DNA of 64,000 bases from JBDFMH01 sp047238125 (GCF_047238125.1 NZ_JBDFMH010000001.1:1240001-1304000); one strand, 5' to 3'. Shown: positions 37,008 to 46,682, counted from the stretch's first letter. The notes: a model not told the origin generated them from the letters alone. Numbers and translations are program-made.

Positions 37008-38210
37008 TTAAACACGTTCGATAGCTATCGATATTCCCTGTCCTACACCAATACACATCGTGCACAGCGCCCGTTTTGCATTTGATTGGACCAACTCGAT
37101 CGTCGCAGTGAGAGCAAGACGTGCCCCCGACATACCTAAAGGGTGTCCGAGCGCTATTGCGCCGCCGTTGGGATTTAGGTGAGCGGCATCGTCGGCAAGG
37201 CCAAACTGTCGAGTCACCGCCAACGTCTGGGCTGCGAACGCCTCATTTAGTTCGATGATATCGAAGTCGGCGATCGTGAAATGGAGCCGGGCGAGTAGCC
37301 GCTCAGTCGCCAGGACCGGACCAATTCCCATGATCCGCGGCGGCACCCCGGCCGCTGCCGCTCCCAGAATGCGTGCCCGTGGGGTTAGGCCGTGACGAGC
37401 GACCGCCTCCCCGCTCGCGATGATTAGCGCCGCGGCTCCGTCATTGATTCCGGATGCGTTGCCCGCTGTCACGGTACCGTCTGGTCGCACGATCGGCTTG
37501 AGCGCCGCGAGCGCGATAGCGCTTGTCTCGCGAGGATGTTCGTCAGCAGTCACCATCACGGGATCACCGCGCCTTTGGGCCACTGGCACTGCAACGATTT
37601 CGCTGGCGAAGCGACCAGAACCCGCCGCCGCGACTGCGCGCCGCTGGCTCTCGGCCGCAAAGCGATCCTGGTCGATGCGTGAAATGCCGCACTCCCTTGC
37701 CAGATTTTCGGCGGTTTCAGGCATGGTGTCGACGCCGAACCGCGCTCGCATCAGCGGATTAACAAAGCGCCAACCTATCGTGGTATCGTAGATTGTCGCC
37801 TGGCGGTCGAACGCAGTGTTGGCCTTAGGAATCACGAACGGCGCTCGGCTCATGCTCTCGACGCCGCCCGCGATAACCAGGTCGGCCTCGCCAGACTTGA
37901 TCGCGCGCGCGGCGCTTGCCACCGCATCCAGACCCGATCCGCACAGGCGGTTGATCGTCGTGGCCGGCGCACTTTCACCTAGCCCACTCAGCAGCGCCGC
38001 CATCCGCGCCACGTTGCGATTGTCCTCACCGGCCTGATTGGCGCAGCCGATCACGATGTCATCGAGCGCTAGCCAATCAACGCCGGGATTGCGCCCCGCC
38101 AGTGCCGCCAGCACCGTCGCCAGTAGATCATCGGGCCGCACTGTCGCCAGCGCGCCGCCATAGCGGCCGATCGGCGTACGCGCCGCATCGCAGATGAAGG
38201 CTTCGCGCAT
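37008..38210 (-). CDS. pcaF: Beta-ketoadipyl-CoA thiolase-like acyltransferase
   Basis: A 400-residue thiolase. The nucleophile Cys is in NRLCGSGLDAV near residue 90. The second site has GGAIALGHPLGMSGARL with the catalytic His and CMCIGVGQG with the second Cys. The beginning REAFICDAARTPIGRYGGAL and DTTIGWRFVNPLM match PcaF, which cleaves 3-oxoadipyl-CoA to succinyl-CoA and acetyl-CoA; an analogous chain may be the substrate here. Last gene of the Rieske-oxygenase operon, 23 bases after the flavin reductase. Codon use is somewhat less GC-biased than its neighbours. Confidence 0.88.
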   Translation of the reverse strand: MREAFICDAARTPIGRYGGALATVRPDDLLATVLAALAGRNPGVDWLALDDIVIGCANQAGEDNRNVARMAALLSGLGESAPATTINRLCGSGLDAVASAARAIKSGEADLVIAGGVESMSRAPFVIPKANTAFDRQATIYDTTIGWRFVNPLMRARFGVDTMPETAENLARECGISRIDQDRFAAESQRRAVAAAGSGRFASEIVAVPVAQRRGDPVMVTADEHPRETSAIALAALKPIVRPDGTVTAGNASGINDGAAALIIASGEAVARHGLTPRARILGAAAAGVPPRIMGIGPVLATERLLARLHFTIADFDIIELNEAFAAQTLAVTRQFGLADDAAHLNPNGGAIALGHPLGMSGARLALTATIELVQSNAKRALCTMCIGVGQGISIAIERV

Positions 38211-38233
38211 CGTTGCTCCCTGTCGTTGGTTGA

Positions 38234-39229
38234 TCAGGCCGATGCCGCTGTGGTCGCCTGATTGACCTGCTCGAGCAGGTCCATGTGTCGCAGCACACTC
38301 TGATTCATGCCTGGCTCGGCGATCTTCAGCAGCAGCCGCAGAAGATTCTTGAGCTGGTGCTGCTGATCCGCGGACATATGGCGCGCGACATCGGCCTCGA
38401 CTGCCTTGGCCGCACCAACGAGCCCGGCGATCGCGTCCCGCCCCGGCCGGGTCAGGGCCAGCGTCCGAGTCTGCGCTGCGATGCGGACCAGCCCGCGTGC
38501 GGCCAACGCATCGGCCTGCGCCTCGCTTGCCCGCACGCCGGTATAGTCGATGATCGCGTTCACCTGCTCGACCGTGATGCCATCGCTCGCCGCTAGCACG
38601 CTCAGCACATAGTGATCGTGCAGCGACAAACCGAGGCGAGCTCGCTCGGCTCTCACCGGGGTCAGCAGGTGGAAATAGGCGCGCTGCAGGAGGTGGCCGA
38701 GGTCATCCGCCCCCTCGACCGGAGGCACCGGCTGCGGCGCAGTCGCATAGCGGCCCTCGTGAAACATGAGGGGCGCACGGCTGCTGTGATCGAAACCGAT
38801 CACCTCGCCGACCAGGATCACATGATCACCGCCATCGTAGCGATAGGCCGGCCGGCAGCGGAACCGCGCTGCGCAGCCGATCAGCAACGGGATCTCTCCC
38901 TCGCCACGCTCGATCTTGAGGTTAGCGAACTTATCTTCGCCGCGCCTGGCGAAGCGATCTGATAGCGCCTGCTGATCGGACGCAAGGATGTGGACCGCGA
39001 AATGGCTCGCGGTCTCGAACGCGGCGAAGCTCAGGGAGGTTTTCGCCAGGCTCCAAAGCACCAATGGCGGGTCCAGCGAGACCGAGTTGAAGCTGTTCGC
39101 GGTCAGCCCGACATCATGGCCATCTCTGTCGCAGGTAGTGACAATCGTGACCCCCGTCGCGAACGAGCCAAGCGCAGAACGGAAAGCCTTGCCCTCGATC
39201 GGGGCGCGCTCTTCCCGCTGGCTCACCAC
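38234..39229 (-). CDS. Flavin reductase with MarR-like C-terminal domain (HPAH C1 type)
   Basis: A 331-residue two-domain protein. Residues 1-165 are a flavin reductase (FRSALGSFATGVTIVTT, LTANSFNSVSLDPPLVLWSL, HFAVHILASDQ). Residues about 175-331 form a MarR-like winged helix domain. This architecture is known from the C1 reductase of p-hydroxyphenylacetate 3-hydroxylase, where the C-terminal domain controls activity on binding the aromatic substrate. Its usual partner, a two-component flavin monooxygenase, is not in this operon. Overlaps the cupin gene by seven bases. Confidence 0.87.
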   Translation of the reverse strand: MVSQREERAPIEGKAFRSALGSFATGVTIVTTCDRDGHDVGLTANSFNSVSLDPPLVLWSLAKTSLSFAAFETASHFAVHILASDQQALSDRFARRGEDKFANLKIERGEGEIPLLIGCAARFRCRPAYRYDGGDHVILVGEVIGFDHSSRAPLMFHEGRYATAPQPVPPVEGADDLGHLLQRAYFHLLTPVRAERARLGLSLHDHYVLSVLAASDGITVEQVNAIIDYTGVRASEAQADALAARGLVRIAAQTRTLALTRPGRDAIAGLVGAAKAVEADVARHMSADQQHQLKNLLRLLLKIAEPGMNQSVLRHMDLLEQVNQATTAASA

Positions 39230-39738
39230 TTCTTCTTGCTGTCACGCAACGCTGCGGCGAGTGCTGCCTCAGTCGAGATTTCCTTACCTGTGTCATCAAC
39301 GAAGTGGATGTCGAAAGGACCGTCAGCGACAAGGAAAATCAGGCAATCGACCTTCGACGTGCAGCGGAAGCGGTGGACGTGGCGGCTGGGCAGCTGCGAA
39401 TAGGATCCCACCTGCAGCATCACCGGGCGCTGGCCCTGCATCTGCGCGAGCGGCGCGCCCTGCAGCACGATCAGTTCTTCCGAAGGCGTATGCCAGTGGA
39501 ACGGCACTAGGCAGCCGGCCTTCATCCGCACCATCAGCGTGGCCGGGCCCTTGCTCATGTCGCCATGCAACTGGGCGAAGCTGGTACACGCCGGCACGCC
39601 GGGCGAGGACATGAACTTCGCATCGGCAGGCTTCTGCAGCAGGATGCCGTGTCCGCCGCCGCTGCCTCCGGCCGGCTGAGCGCCGACAGCGGCAGTGGTC
39701 GTGAGCAGGGCAATGCTGGACAGGATGATGCGGATCAT
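39223..39738 (-). CDS. Exported cupin-domain protein
   Basis: A 171-residue protein with a signal peptide (MIRIILSSIALLTTTAAVGAQ) and one cupin barrel. The metal-binding motif is recognisable as P-F-H-W-H-T-P-S-E-E-L-I, with a second His in PSRHVHRF. AGGGAG precedes the chosen ATG. It could bind or transform a pathway substrate in the periplasm. Located between the Rieske beta subunit and the flavin reductase in the same operon. Confidence 0.8.
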   Translation of the reverse strand: MIRIILSSIALLTTTAAVGAQPAGGSGGGHGILLQKPADAKFMSSPGVPACTSFAQLHGDMSKGPATLMVRMKAGCLVPFHWHTPSEELIVLQGAPLAQMQGQRPVMLQVGSYSQLPSRHVHRFRCTSKVDCLIFLVADGPFDIHFVDDTGKEISTEAALAAALRDSKKKW

Positions 39739-39763
39739 AAGGCGCTCCCTTGGGCGATGGAGA

Positions 39764-40252
39764 TCAGATCGGATAGACGATGTAGCGGGGCAGCACCGAC
39801 GTATCGAGCACCGCCGTCCTGGACAGGAAATGATGGCCGTCGGCATCGGCGCAGATCACGTCGCGATACTCTCCGGTCGTCAGGATCTCGGCGACGCCGT
39901 TTTCTTCCGCGGTGGCATAGACCACGAAGTTCGACACCATGTGAATGGTACCGTCGGCTGCGCGGTCTGCGGACAGGCGCTGAGTCAGGTGGCGGGTCTG
40001 ATAATCCTGGAACGTGCCCGCCCAGATCCGCGTCACATACGTCACGCGATCTTCAAGCCGGGCGCGGCAATCGTCCATCATCAGCGCGATTGGCAGCCCG
40101 GCCCGGACATGCTCGCGCGTGATGCAGATGTAGGAGGCCTCGGCTTCGCTGGCGAACAGCGCCAGCCAACCGGCCATATCCTGGCTATCGAGCGCGTGGG
40201 CATAGCGGCCCTGCAGCCGATCCAGCGCCAGTAGATTGATCGGCGTGGTCAT
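39764..40252 (-). CDS. Ring-hydroxylating oxygenase beta subunit-like protein
   Basis: A 162-residue NTF2-fold protein of the aromatic-ring-hydroxylating dioxygenase small-subunit type. It has LDRLQGRYAHALDSQDMAGWLALFA at the start, central R-x-TRIWAGTFQDYQTRHL, and the C-terminal HHFLSRTAVLDTSVLPRYIVYPI, which is typical of these subunits. It overlaps the alpha gene by four bases (ATGA), so the two should assemble as an alpha-beta oxygenase. Confidence 0.85.
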   Translation of the reverse strand: MTTPINLLALDRLQGRYAHALDSQDMAGWLALFASEAEASYICITREHVRAGLPIALMMDDCRARLEDRVTYVTRIWAGTFQDYQTRHLTQRLSADRAADGTIHMVSNFVVYATAEENGVAEILTTGEYRDVICADADGHHFLSRTAVLDTSVLPRYIVYPI

Positions 40253-41424
40253 GCCGGCTCGCGATCGAAGCCCATCACGTTGCGATAATGTTCCCAGTGA
40301 ACCAGCGCGTGGGATTCATCGTTAAACTTGTAATCGAGCTGCAGCGCCGCGGTGTCGCGCACGCCCTTCTGGAAAACGACGTCACCGGGCGTGTGGGCGC
40401 CAATCTGCGACCGGTGGAAGATGGCGGCATCCTCCATCGAGATGAAGCCCGTCGGGCCGAGCAGGTTTGATCCCTGCCGGATGCGGTGCCGCTCCACCGC
40501 CGGACTGTCATCCTGGTGCGCGAAATAGGCGTAGCTGACCTCGGTCCTGTCCGGGCCGATCGGCGTGGCGAAGCGCAAGTTGATGACGTCGAGATGCTTG
40601 GTCATCACGAAGGTCGGATACATGATCACTGCGCAAGAGCCCGGAACCCCATCGGTCTCCACGCCGACGATCGACATGTCCTTGATCAGTCCGCTGTCCG
40701 GCGGCAGCACCAGATCGGTCTCAAGCGCGACATGGCCGCGATCCGTGCAGGTCTTCATGAACCCGTTGTTTGCCTGCCAGCTGAGCAGGTTCAGCGCCTT
40801 GTGGAGCAGCGGCCCGTGGAACACGTCGTTATCGCCGTAGATCTTCCAATTCGCTGCGTAGCGAACCTTCTGATAACCGAGCAGTTTCAGCCGCCCATCG
40901 CCCCCGACGGCACGGGCGATCGTCGGCTTGAGGTCGCCGAGATAGTCTTCGAGCGGGATGGTCTCGTCGGAGAAGGTGACAAAGATGATACCCTTGAACA
41001 TCTCCATCCGCACCATCGCCAGCGGATAATCAGCGCGATCAAAGCCGGGCGCATATTCGGCTTCGCTCGGGCAGCCGATCAGCTTGCCGTCGGTCGCGAA
41101 GGTCCAGCGATGGTAAGGGCAGGCAAAACGTGCACGGTTGCCGGCCTTCGACGTCTCGACCTGATTGCCGCGATGCGGACAGGAATTGTAGAAGACTCGC
41201 ACCACGCCATCCTTGCCGCGCGCGATCAGCAGCGGGGTGTGGGCATGGGTCAGCGTGCGGAAGTCGCCCGGTGCCGGCACTTCGCTTTCATGGGCGATGG
41301 CATGCCATTCGCTTCCACGAAAGATGCGCTCCAGCTCGCGCGCGTAGAGGGAAGCATCGGTATAGACCGTCTTGGGAATGCTGTTGAAAGCGCGCGGCCA
41401 TGACCCGTTCGATCTGACTGTCAT
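40249..41424 (-). CDS. Rieske non-heme iron oxygenase alpha subunit
   Basis: A 391-residue catalytic subunit. The Rieske [2Fe-2S] cluster ligands are C-P-H-R-G-N and C-P-Y-H-R-W (C-x-H...C-x2-H) near residues 82 and 102. The mononuclear iron site is D-V-F-H-G-P-L-L-H near residue 200. It should hydroxylate or demethylate an aromatic or cyclic substrate. I chose ATG 41424, which has GGTAGG six bases upstream and leaves room for the dyad at 41450-41464; ATG 41439 adds five residues. No ferredoxin or reductase is in the operon. Confidence 0.9.
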   Translation of the reverse strand: MTVRSNGSWPRAFNSIPKTVYTDASLYARELERIFRGSEWHAIAHESEVPAPGDFRTLTHAHTPLLIARGKDGVVRVFYNSCPHRGNQVETSKAGNRARFACPYHRWTFATDGKLIGCPSEAEYAPGFDRADYPLAMVRMEMFKGIIFVTFSDETIPLEDYLGDLKPTIARAVGGDGRLKLLGYQKVRYAANWKIYGDNDVFHGPLLHKALNLLSWQANNGFMKTCTDRGHVALETDLVLPPDSGLIKDMSIVGVETDGVPGSCAVIMYPTFVMTKHLDVINLRFATPIGPDRTEVSYAYFAHQDDSPAVERHRIRQGSNLLGPTGFISMEDAAIFHRSQIGAHTPGDVVFQKGVRDTAALQLDYKFNDESHALVHWEHYRNVMGFDREPA

Positions 41425-41449
41425 GGCTAACCTACCCATCCAATCTTCC

Positions 41450-41464
41450 GCATAGGAGATATAC
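41450..41464. promoter_or_regulatory. Dyad operator GCATA-N5-TATAC before the Rieske operon
   Basis: GCATAGGAGATATAC, 26-40 bases before the chosen alpha-subunit start. One of the sites conforming to GCATA-N5-TATGC in this region. Its place near the expected -10 suggests repression or promoter overlap. Confidence 0.5.
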
Positions 41465-41517
41465 CTTTTTTAGGCGGTGAGGAAGGGCGGAAGGGCATCG
41501 CTCGTCCGCCCCCGCCG

Positions 41518-43797
41518 TCAGAACTTGAACGAGACTTCGGCCCCGAATTCACGCGGTGGAGCGCCGAACCCAACGACGCCGAAATTGCCCGGCGGCGGAC
41601 CGAAGTTGAACACCGCGGTCTGGCCAGACCAGAACTTGTTGGTCAGGTTCTTGCCATAAAGGCTGATAGTCCAGCGATCGGACTTCAGCGCGAGCGATGC
41701 ATCGAGCAGGCCGAAGCCCTCGATCGGCGCACGGTTGACCGTGTCCGCGAAATAATCGCCGCGATACGTCCAGGCGATTCGCGAGGAGATATCGGTATCC
41801 TCGCTCATCACGCGCGGTCCGCCAAAAGTGTACACTGCCTCGGCATAGCCGGTCCATTTGGGCAGCTGCTCGAACTGAAGCTGCTTCGCCTGTTCCGGCG
41901 GCACACCCGGCAGGCCGATGAACTCCTTGAACTGGGCATCGATATAGCTGACGTTTCCGCTTAGCGTCAGCCCGTCGAACGGATTAAGCGTGCTCTCCAA
42001 TTCCACGCCACGCAAACGGGCATTGGCCGCATTAGACAGCGTCTGGATCGCGTTCACCAGCACCGTCCGTTGAATATCCTTATATTCGGACGAGAAGACC
42101 GCGACGTTCACGCGCGCGCGATTGTCGAGGAAAGTGGTCTTCAGCCCGAGTTCGAACTGCTCGATCGTCTCCGGATCGGCCGGGCCGATCGCCGCGATGC
42201 TCGAGGCGCGGGCATTGAACGCGCCGCTGCGATAGCCCTTGGTGAAGCTGCCATAGACGGTGGTGTCCGGTGCGGCCTCGTAGGTAATGCTGAACTTGGG
42301 CGAATAATTGTTCCAGCTGTCACGGCCGCCGAATGACGTCGTTGAACAGGTGGTGAAGATCTCGCCGAGCCCGCACGACGCCAGCGGGATCACCGAGAAG
42401 CGCTTCTTGTCCTTGGTGTAGCGGCCACCGTGCGAGAGAGTGAGGCCGCTAAGCGGCTCATACTCGATATTGTAGAAGGCAGCGAGGCTCGTGCCTGTCT
42501 GGTTGGCGCTGCCTTGCAACGAAACGATCCGGTTGACACTGCTCGACTGAAGGAAGGCCGTGCTGGCGACCCGGCGTTCGCGGCTGAAGAACTTCAGTCG
42601 GCTGTAGAAGCCGCCGACCGTGAAGCGGAATACGTCCGAGAAGTCCGATGCGAAGCGCACCTCCTGGCTAAACTGCTTGCTGTCGTCGATCTGCCCATCC
42701 TTCGGGAAGTGGAAGATCGTGAACGGCGTTCCATCGACATCGCCCTGCAAATTATAGGTCACCTTGCGATAGCCGGTAACCGAGGTGAAAACGCCGAAGC
42801 CCGCGCGATACTCGGATTCGAGGATGATCCGGCGGTTCTTCAGCCGGTGATAGGATGCGCCATCATGATTGATCTCGTCGCTGTCCTTCGGCGGGGTGTA
42901 ACCCCACAGCGTCTGCAGGTTCGGGATGACGTTGACGATGCGCGAGGCCGCGCCACCGCCTTTCTCGTCCAGATATTCGCCGAGCAGCGTGAAGCTGAGT
43001 TCCTCAATCGGACGAAACTCCAGTGTTGGCCGGATCGCCCAGCTATTTTCGCGGCTCTCGCGCTTCTTCAGCGAATTGTCGGTGCCACTGGGGTTGAACG
43101 GCGCAGGTACGAACGTGCCGCCGTTGCGATCGCGATAGAGCCCCTTGCTGTATTTGTGGCTGACCGAAATCTTGCCGAGCAGTACATCGCCCGCAATCGG
43201 CCCCGACACACGGCCATAGGTATCGAACCGGCCGCCATTGCCGACGCGGACCCGCCCCTCCGCTGAAAAGTCACGCGTTGGCCGTTTCGTACGCAGGTTA
43301 ACCGCGCCGCCGGTCGAGTTGCGGCCGTTGAGCACACCCTGCGGGCCGCGCAGCACCTCGACCACCGCGGCATCCTCCAGCGGCAGGATGGTGCCGATGA
43401 TATACTCCTGAGGCATGCCGTCGATCGAGATGCCGACCGTTGGCTCCAGCGACCGCACCGAGCCGACCAGGCCGACGCCGCGGATGAAGAAGTTGGCATA
43501 ACCAGGCACGCCGCCCGGATCGTTGAACTGCACGCCTGGCACGCGGTTCAGTTCGGTCAGATTCGAGATTTGCGAATTCTGCAGCGTGGCATCGCTGAAC
43601 GCCGAGATCGCGACCGGGATGCGCTGCACCGATTCACCGACGGCGCCCTTATTCGCGGTCACGACGATATCCTCGAAGACGCCTTCATTGCCGGCCGGGG
43701 CGGGCGAAGGATCGGCCGGTGCCGCCTGCTCCTGCGCAAGGGCTGGAATCGGCGCGAGCAGCATCGCAAGCGCAAGCGTGGTGTAGCTTGTCTTCAT
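41518..43797 (-). CDS. TonB-dependent outer-membrane receptor 1
   Basis: A 759-residue receptor: signal peptide 1-21 (ending PIPALA), TonB box region DIVVTAN near residue 43, a plug domain with VEVLRGPQGVLNGRNSTGGAVNLRTKRP, and a barrel ending in the aromatic EVSFKF. In sphingomonads such receptors import substrates of adjacent catabolic operons as well as siderophores; its position between the Rieske and luxEC operons favours the former. The 75 bases upstream carry a hairpin but no clear dyad. Confidence 0.93.
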   Translation of the reverse strand: MKTSYTTLALAMLLAPIPALAQEQAAPADPSPAPAGNEGVFEDIVVTANKGAVGESVQRIPVAISAFSDATLQNSQISNLTELNRVPGVQFNDPGGVPGYANFFIRGVGLVGSVRSLEPTVGISIDGMPQEYIIGTILPLEDAAVVEVLRGPQGVLNGRNSTGGAVNLRTKRPTRDFSAEGRVRVGNGGRFDTYGRVSGPIAGDVLLGKISVSHKYSKGLYRDRNGGTFVPAPFNPSGTDNSLKKRESRENSWAIRPTLEFRPIEELSFTLLGEYLDEKGGGAASRIVNVIPNLQTLWGYTPPKDSDEINHDGASYHRLKNRRIILESEYRAGFGVFTSVTGYRKVTYNLQGDVDGTPFTIFHFPKDGQIDDSKQFSQEVRFASDFSDVFRFTVGGFYSRLKFFSRERRVASTAFLQSSSVNRIVSLQGSANQTGTSLAAFYNIEYEPLSGLTLSHGGRYTKDKKRFSVIPLASCGLGEIFTTCSTTSFGGRDSWNNYSPKFSITYEAAPDTTVYGSFTKGYRSGAFNARASSIAAIGPADPETIEQFELGLKTTFLDNRARVNVAVFSSEYKDIQRTVLVNAIQTLSNAANARLRGVELESTLNPFDGLTLSGNVSYIDAQFKEFIGLPGVPPEQAKQLQFEQLPKWTGYAEAVYTFGGPRVMSEDTDISSRIAWTYRGDYFADTVNRAPIEGFGLLDASLALKSDRWTISLYGKNLTNKFWSGQTAVFNFGPPPGNFGVVGFGAPPREFGAEVSFKF

Positions 43798-43847
43798 TGT
43801 CGTCCTCCCCTGATGTCGGCCCCGGTGAGCCCGGGTCGCCTTGTCGA

Positions 43848-43870
43848 GCGCGCGGCCGTCAGCCGCGCGC
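43848..43870. terminator. GC hairpin after the luxC-like gene
   Basis: GCGCGCGGC (43848-43856) and GCCGCGCGC (43862-43870) are perfect inverse complements around CGTCA, just past the stop of the LuxC-like gene. No T run follows on the minus strand, so it could be an attenuator, a transcript stabiliser or a weak terminator between luxC and the receptor. Confidence 0.45.
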
Positions 43871-43872
43871 GG

Positions 43873-45273
43873 TCACCATTCGCCTCCCTCGTCGTTCACC
43901 CAGCGCATGAAGCGTTGCAGCGGATAGAAGCCGTCATGCGGCAGGCCACGTTCGACCCCGCCGGCATTGCCGATATCAACGACACGCTGGACGCCGGCGC
44001 ACGCCAGCGCGTTGCGCAGCGCGGCCTTGCGGGATGGCGGATAGACGCCGACCGTCTGTGTCGCGAGGTTCACATATTGCAGCGCATCGGCGAGATCGGG
44101 GACCGCGACGACATTGACGACGCGGCCATCAGGATGGAAATCGACGGGCTCCTCGGACCGGATCACCACCCCGGCGCCGGCATAATCGCCCCACACCCGA
44201 TAATAATCCTCGAGCCCGCGCAGCCCCTCGATCTCCTCGCGCATCGTGCTGATCAGCGGGCGACCCTCCGCCGTGCAGAACGCCCGCTCGACCGCCATCT
44301 TCTCGCGCAGCACGGCGCAGTAGCGATCGACCTGCTCGACGCTGCCCTCGACGAACTGGAAGCGGCTGGAAGCGCAGGCCTGCTGCTCGATCAGCGTCGC
44401 ATCCGTGGCGGCGCGCTCAGCCGCGTGCGCCAACGCGTCATCGCTTTCAAACGCTTCGCGGCCAATGAAGGAGATCGACGTCTTGGGATCGAACGCAACC
44501 AGCTCGAACCCCGGGCCGATATAGTTCTTGGCCGATCTGAGCGTCGATTCCCCGCCCCAGGCGGCCAGCTTGTCGAAGAATTGCGGGCGAAACAACATGC
44601 TCTCGACGCGCTCGTCACCGCCGCGCCAATAGGCTGCCGAGAACGAGCGTGCGGTCGGGTGGTCGGGGGCCACCGCGTCGATGGCACGCAGCAGCATCGT
44701 CGCGGTGAACAGGTCGTTCGACGGCAGTTTGAGCAGGTGCACGCCCTTGGTGAGCGCGCTCCAGGCGATCGTCAGCGCCGCCGCCAGCGGCGCATTGCCG
44801 GCAACGATGTGGACGATCCGCGGTGGATAGGCGCGCACGCGGTGGCTGCGCCCGGACGGCGGCGTCGGCATCTCGCGCCAGCCATCCAGGATATCCGCGC
44901 CGCCAAGCTCGCGCTCGACCTGATATTCGAGCTGGGCGCGGTCGAACTGGGTAGGCAGCAGCGCGAAGCTGCGCTTGAGCACCGCATAGGGCAGCGGGCT
45001 GGTCTGCGCGGCGCGTTCGAGTGCCTCGGCGACCAGCCCGTCCGGATCACGCGCGATCCAGCGCCCGGTCTCCGCCAGCACATCCATGATCTCGGCCAGC
45101 GGCGTTTCGAAGGCCGGGCCCGGCTCGGCCCGGCTCCAGACGAGATCGTTGAGCTTCAGGTCAGGTGTGGCGAAGCGGGCATGCGCCGGCCCGTGCACTT
45201 GCGCCCCTCCCTCCACGAACCGACCCTTGATGACATGCCCGGCCGAAACCGGCGTGCTGAGCGTGACGTTCAT
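43873..45273 (-). CDS. LuxC-family acyl-CoA/acyl reductase
   Basis: A 466-residue NADPH-dependent reductase of the LuxC type, which turns an activated acyl group into an aldehyde. The catalytic Cys is in LIEQQACASSRFQF near residue 300. The N(P)-binding region has PPRIVHIVAGNAPLAAALTIAWSAL, and LLKLPSNDLFTATMLLRAID follows. The ATG overlaps the stop of the LuxE-like gene (ATGA). No luciferase genes are present, so this is not bioluminescence; a catabolic or biosynthetic carboxylate-to-aldehyde step is inferred. Confidence 0.87.
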   Translation of the reverse strand: MNVTLSTPVSAGHVIKGRFVEGGAQVHGPAHARFATPDLKLNDLVWSRAEPGPAFETPLAEIMDVLAETGRWIARDPDGLVAEALERAAQTSPLPYAVLKRSFALLPTQFDRAQLEYQVERELGGADILDGWREMPTPPSGRSHRVRAYPPRIVHIVAGNAPLAAALTIAWSALTKGVHLLKLPSNDLFTATMLLRAIDAVAPDHPTARSFSAAYWRGGDERVESMLFRPQFFDKLAAWGGESTLRSAKNYIGPGFELVAFDPKTSISFIGREAFESDDALAHAAERAATDATLIEQQACASSRFQFVEGSVEQVDRYCAVLREKMAVERAFCTAEGRPLISTMREEIEGLRGLEDYYRVWGDYAGAGVVIRSEEPVDFHPDGRVVNVVAVPDLADALQYVNLATQTVGVYPPSRKAALRNALACAGVQRVVDIGNAGGVERGLPHDGFYPLQRFMRWVNDEGGEW

Positions 45274-46682
45274 GACGGCAATCCCCCGCGGACATAGGCA
45301 TCGATCGTCCCGGCGCAGCCGATATGGTCGTCCTGGCCGACCTGTGCGAAGCGCGCGACCGTATCGAGGATCACCGGCCCCGCCCGCCCGCAGGCGCACT
45401 GCGGCGCTAGGTCCATCGTGGCCTTGTCTCCGGTGATGAGGCCGCCCCAGCGGCCTTCGTAGAGCAGATCGAGGAAGCCGACGCGGCCGGTTAGCTTGCC
45501 GTCCTCGGCCTCGTCCGGGCGCAGCAGCCGCTCTCCGTCCTGGTCCAGCAGCAGCAGGATCAGGCCGGGTGGAACATGATAGCAGCGCGCCTCGCAGCGC
45601 GGCATTAGCTGCGCCATCTCGGTCATGCCGTAGGTGCCGATCTGGATGACGTCACCGTAGAAGGCAGTCACCTGCTCGCGGTAATCGGCGGGGATGTTCA
45701 GGCCTTTGATGCCGCCGGCCGGGAACAGGACCGTATCGGGGTGGAAATCACCATCCGGAATGCCGCGCTCGCGCGCACGGTCGCGCACCATCAGATGCTG
45801 CGCCCACAGGCCGTAGATGTAGAGTGGCTGGTGCCGCATATCGAGCAGCTTGTCGATCAGCGCGCGGATCTCCTCCGCGCCCGCAGCACTCTTGTCGGCC
45901 TGGACCTGCTCGAATTCGGCGATCTCGTCGGGCGTGGCCGTCCCGGCGGCGATCCGCGTGCGCATGGCAGCAGTGCGGCTGACATCGGCGATCAGCAGCG
46001 GCTGCGCATCGAGCGCGTTGGTTTCCCCGGGGCTGCCCCAATTCTCCTCGTTGGTGATCCCCATTTCGACCGCGCTGTTGCGGCCGACCATCGGGCCGAA
46101 CCAGAATACGGGCCGGCCGGGTGCGGTTTCGGTGAATGGCCAGGCCTGGGTATGCTTCAGATGGCGGGTCTTGCGTGCGCGATCGGCCATCGTGTGGGTC
46201 AGGAAGGAAACCTTGCCGCTGCTGCCGCTCGTGCAGAGCACGGCATGCCCCGCATCCCACAGGCGGGCGAGCCAGTCGTCCACATCCTTTACGTCTCTCA
46301 CGTCGACATTCGACAGATCGCTGACCGACAGTGTCTGCAGCCATTTGAGCATCGCGTCCCAGCGGCCCTTGGCGAAGAATTGCGGCGGATAGGATTTGTA
46401 GACGGTGTGCGCGAACAGCAGGGGCACGATATCGTCGAACGAGCGGATCACATCGATCCCGGCATCATCGGCCCGCCGTGCGAGCAGCGAAATCTGGGAG
46501 CGGCGCTCGGCGAACAATTCCTGCGCGGCGGCCAGCCGCATCGGATCCAGTTCGGATGCCGGCGTGGCAAACGCCGTATCGGGATCTAGCGACATCTCGA
46601 CCAGCCGTTTGCGCAGCGGCGACAGGTCGGGCGCCTCGGCTGCGACCTCTTCCTGTTTCCGATACCGGGCCTGCGTGGCCAT
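45270..46682 (-). CDS. LuxE/PaaK-like acyl-activating synthetase
   Basis: A 470-residue adenylate-forming enzyme. The Gly/Ser-rich P-loop is L-C-T-S-G-S-S-G-K-V-S-F near residue 150, with VIQIGTYGMTEMAQLMP and a C-terminal Cys pair region APQCACGRAG. Paired with the LuxC-like protein it should activate a carboxylic acid and hand the acyl group over for reduction to the aldehyde. GAGGAG lies before the ATG, and a dyad operator sits at 46705-46719. Confidence 0.83.
   Translation of the reverse strand: MATQARYRKQEEVAAEAPDLSPLRKRLVEMSLDPDTAFATPASELDPMRLAAAQELFAERRSQISLLARRADDAGIDVIRSFDDIVPLLFAHTVYKSYPPQFFAKGRWDAMLKWLQTLSVSDLSNVDVRDVKDVDDWLARLWDAGHAVLCTSGSSGKVSFLTHTMADRARKTRHLKHTQAWPFTETAPGRPVFWFGPMVGRNSAVEMGITNEENWGSPGETNALDAQPLLIADVSRTAAMRTRIAAGTATPDEIAEFEQVQADKSAAGAEEIRALIDKLLDMRHQPLYIYGLWAQHLMVRDRARERGIPDGDFHPDTVLFPAGGIKGLNIPADYREQVTAFYGDVIQIGTYGMTEMAQLMPRCEARCYHVPPGLILLLLDQDGERLLRPDEAEDGKLTGRVGFLDLLYEGRWGGLITGDKATMDLAPQCACGRAGPVILDTVARFAQVGQDDHIGCAGTIDAYVRGGLPS

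Noticed and set aside
43873..46682. Bioluminescence (lux) operon
   Set aside because: Only LuxC- and LuxE-like genes are present; luxA, luxB and luxD are absent and the context is catabolic.
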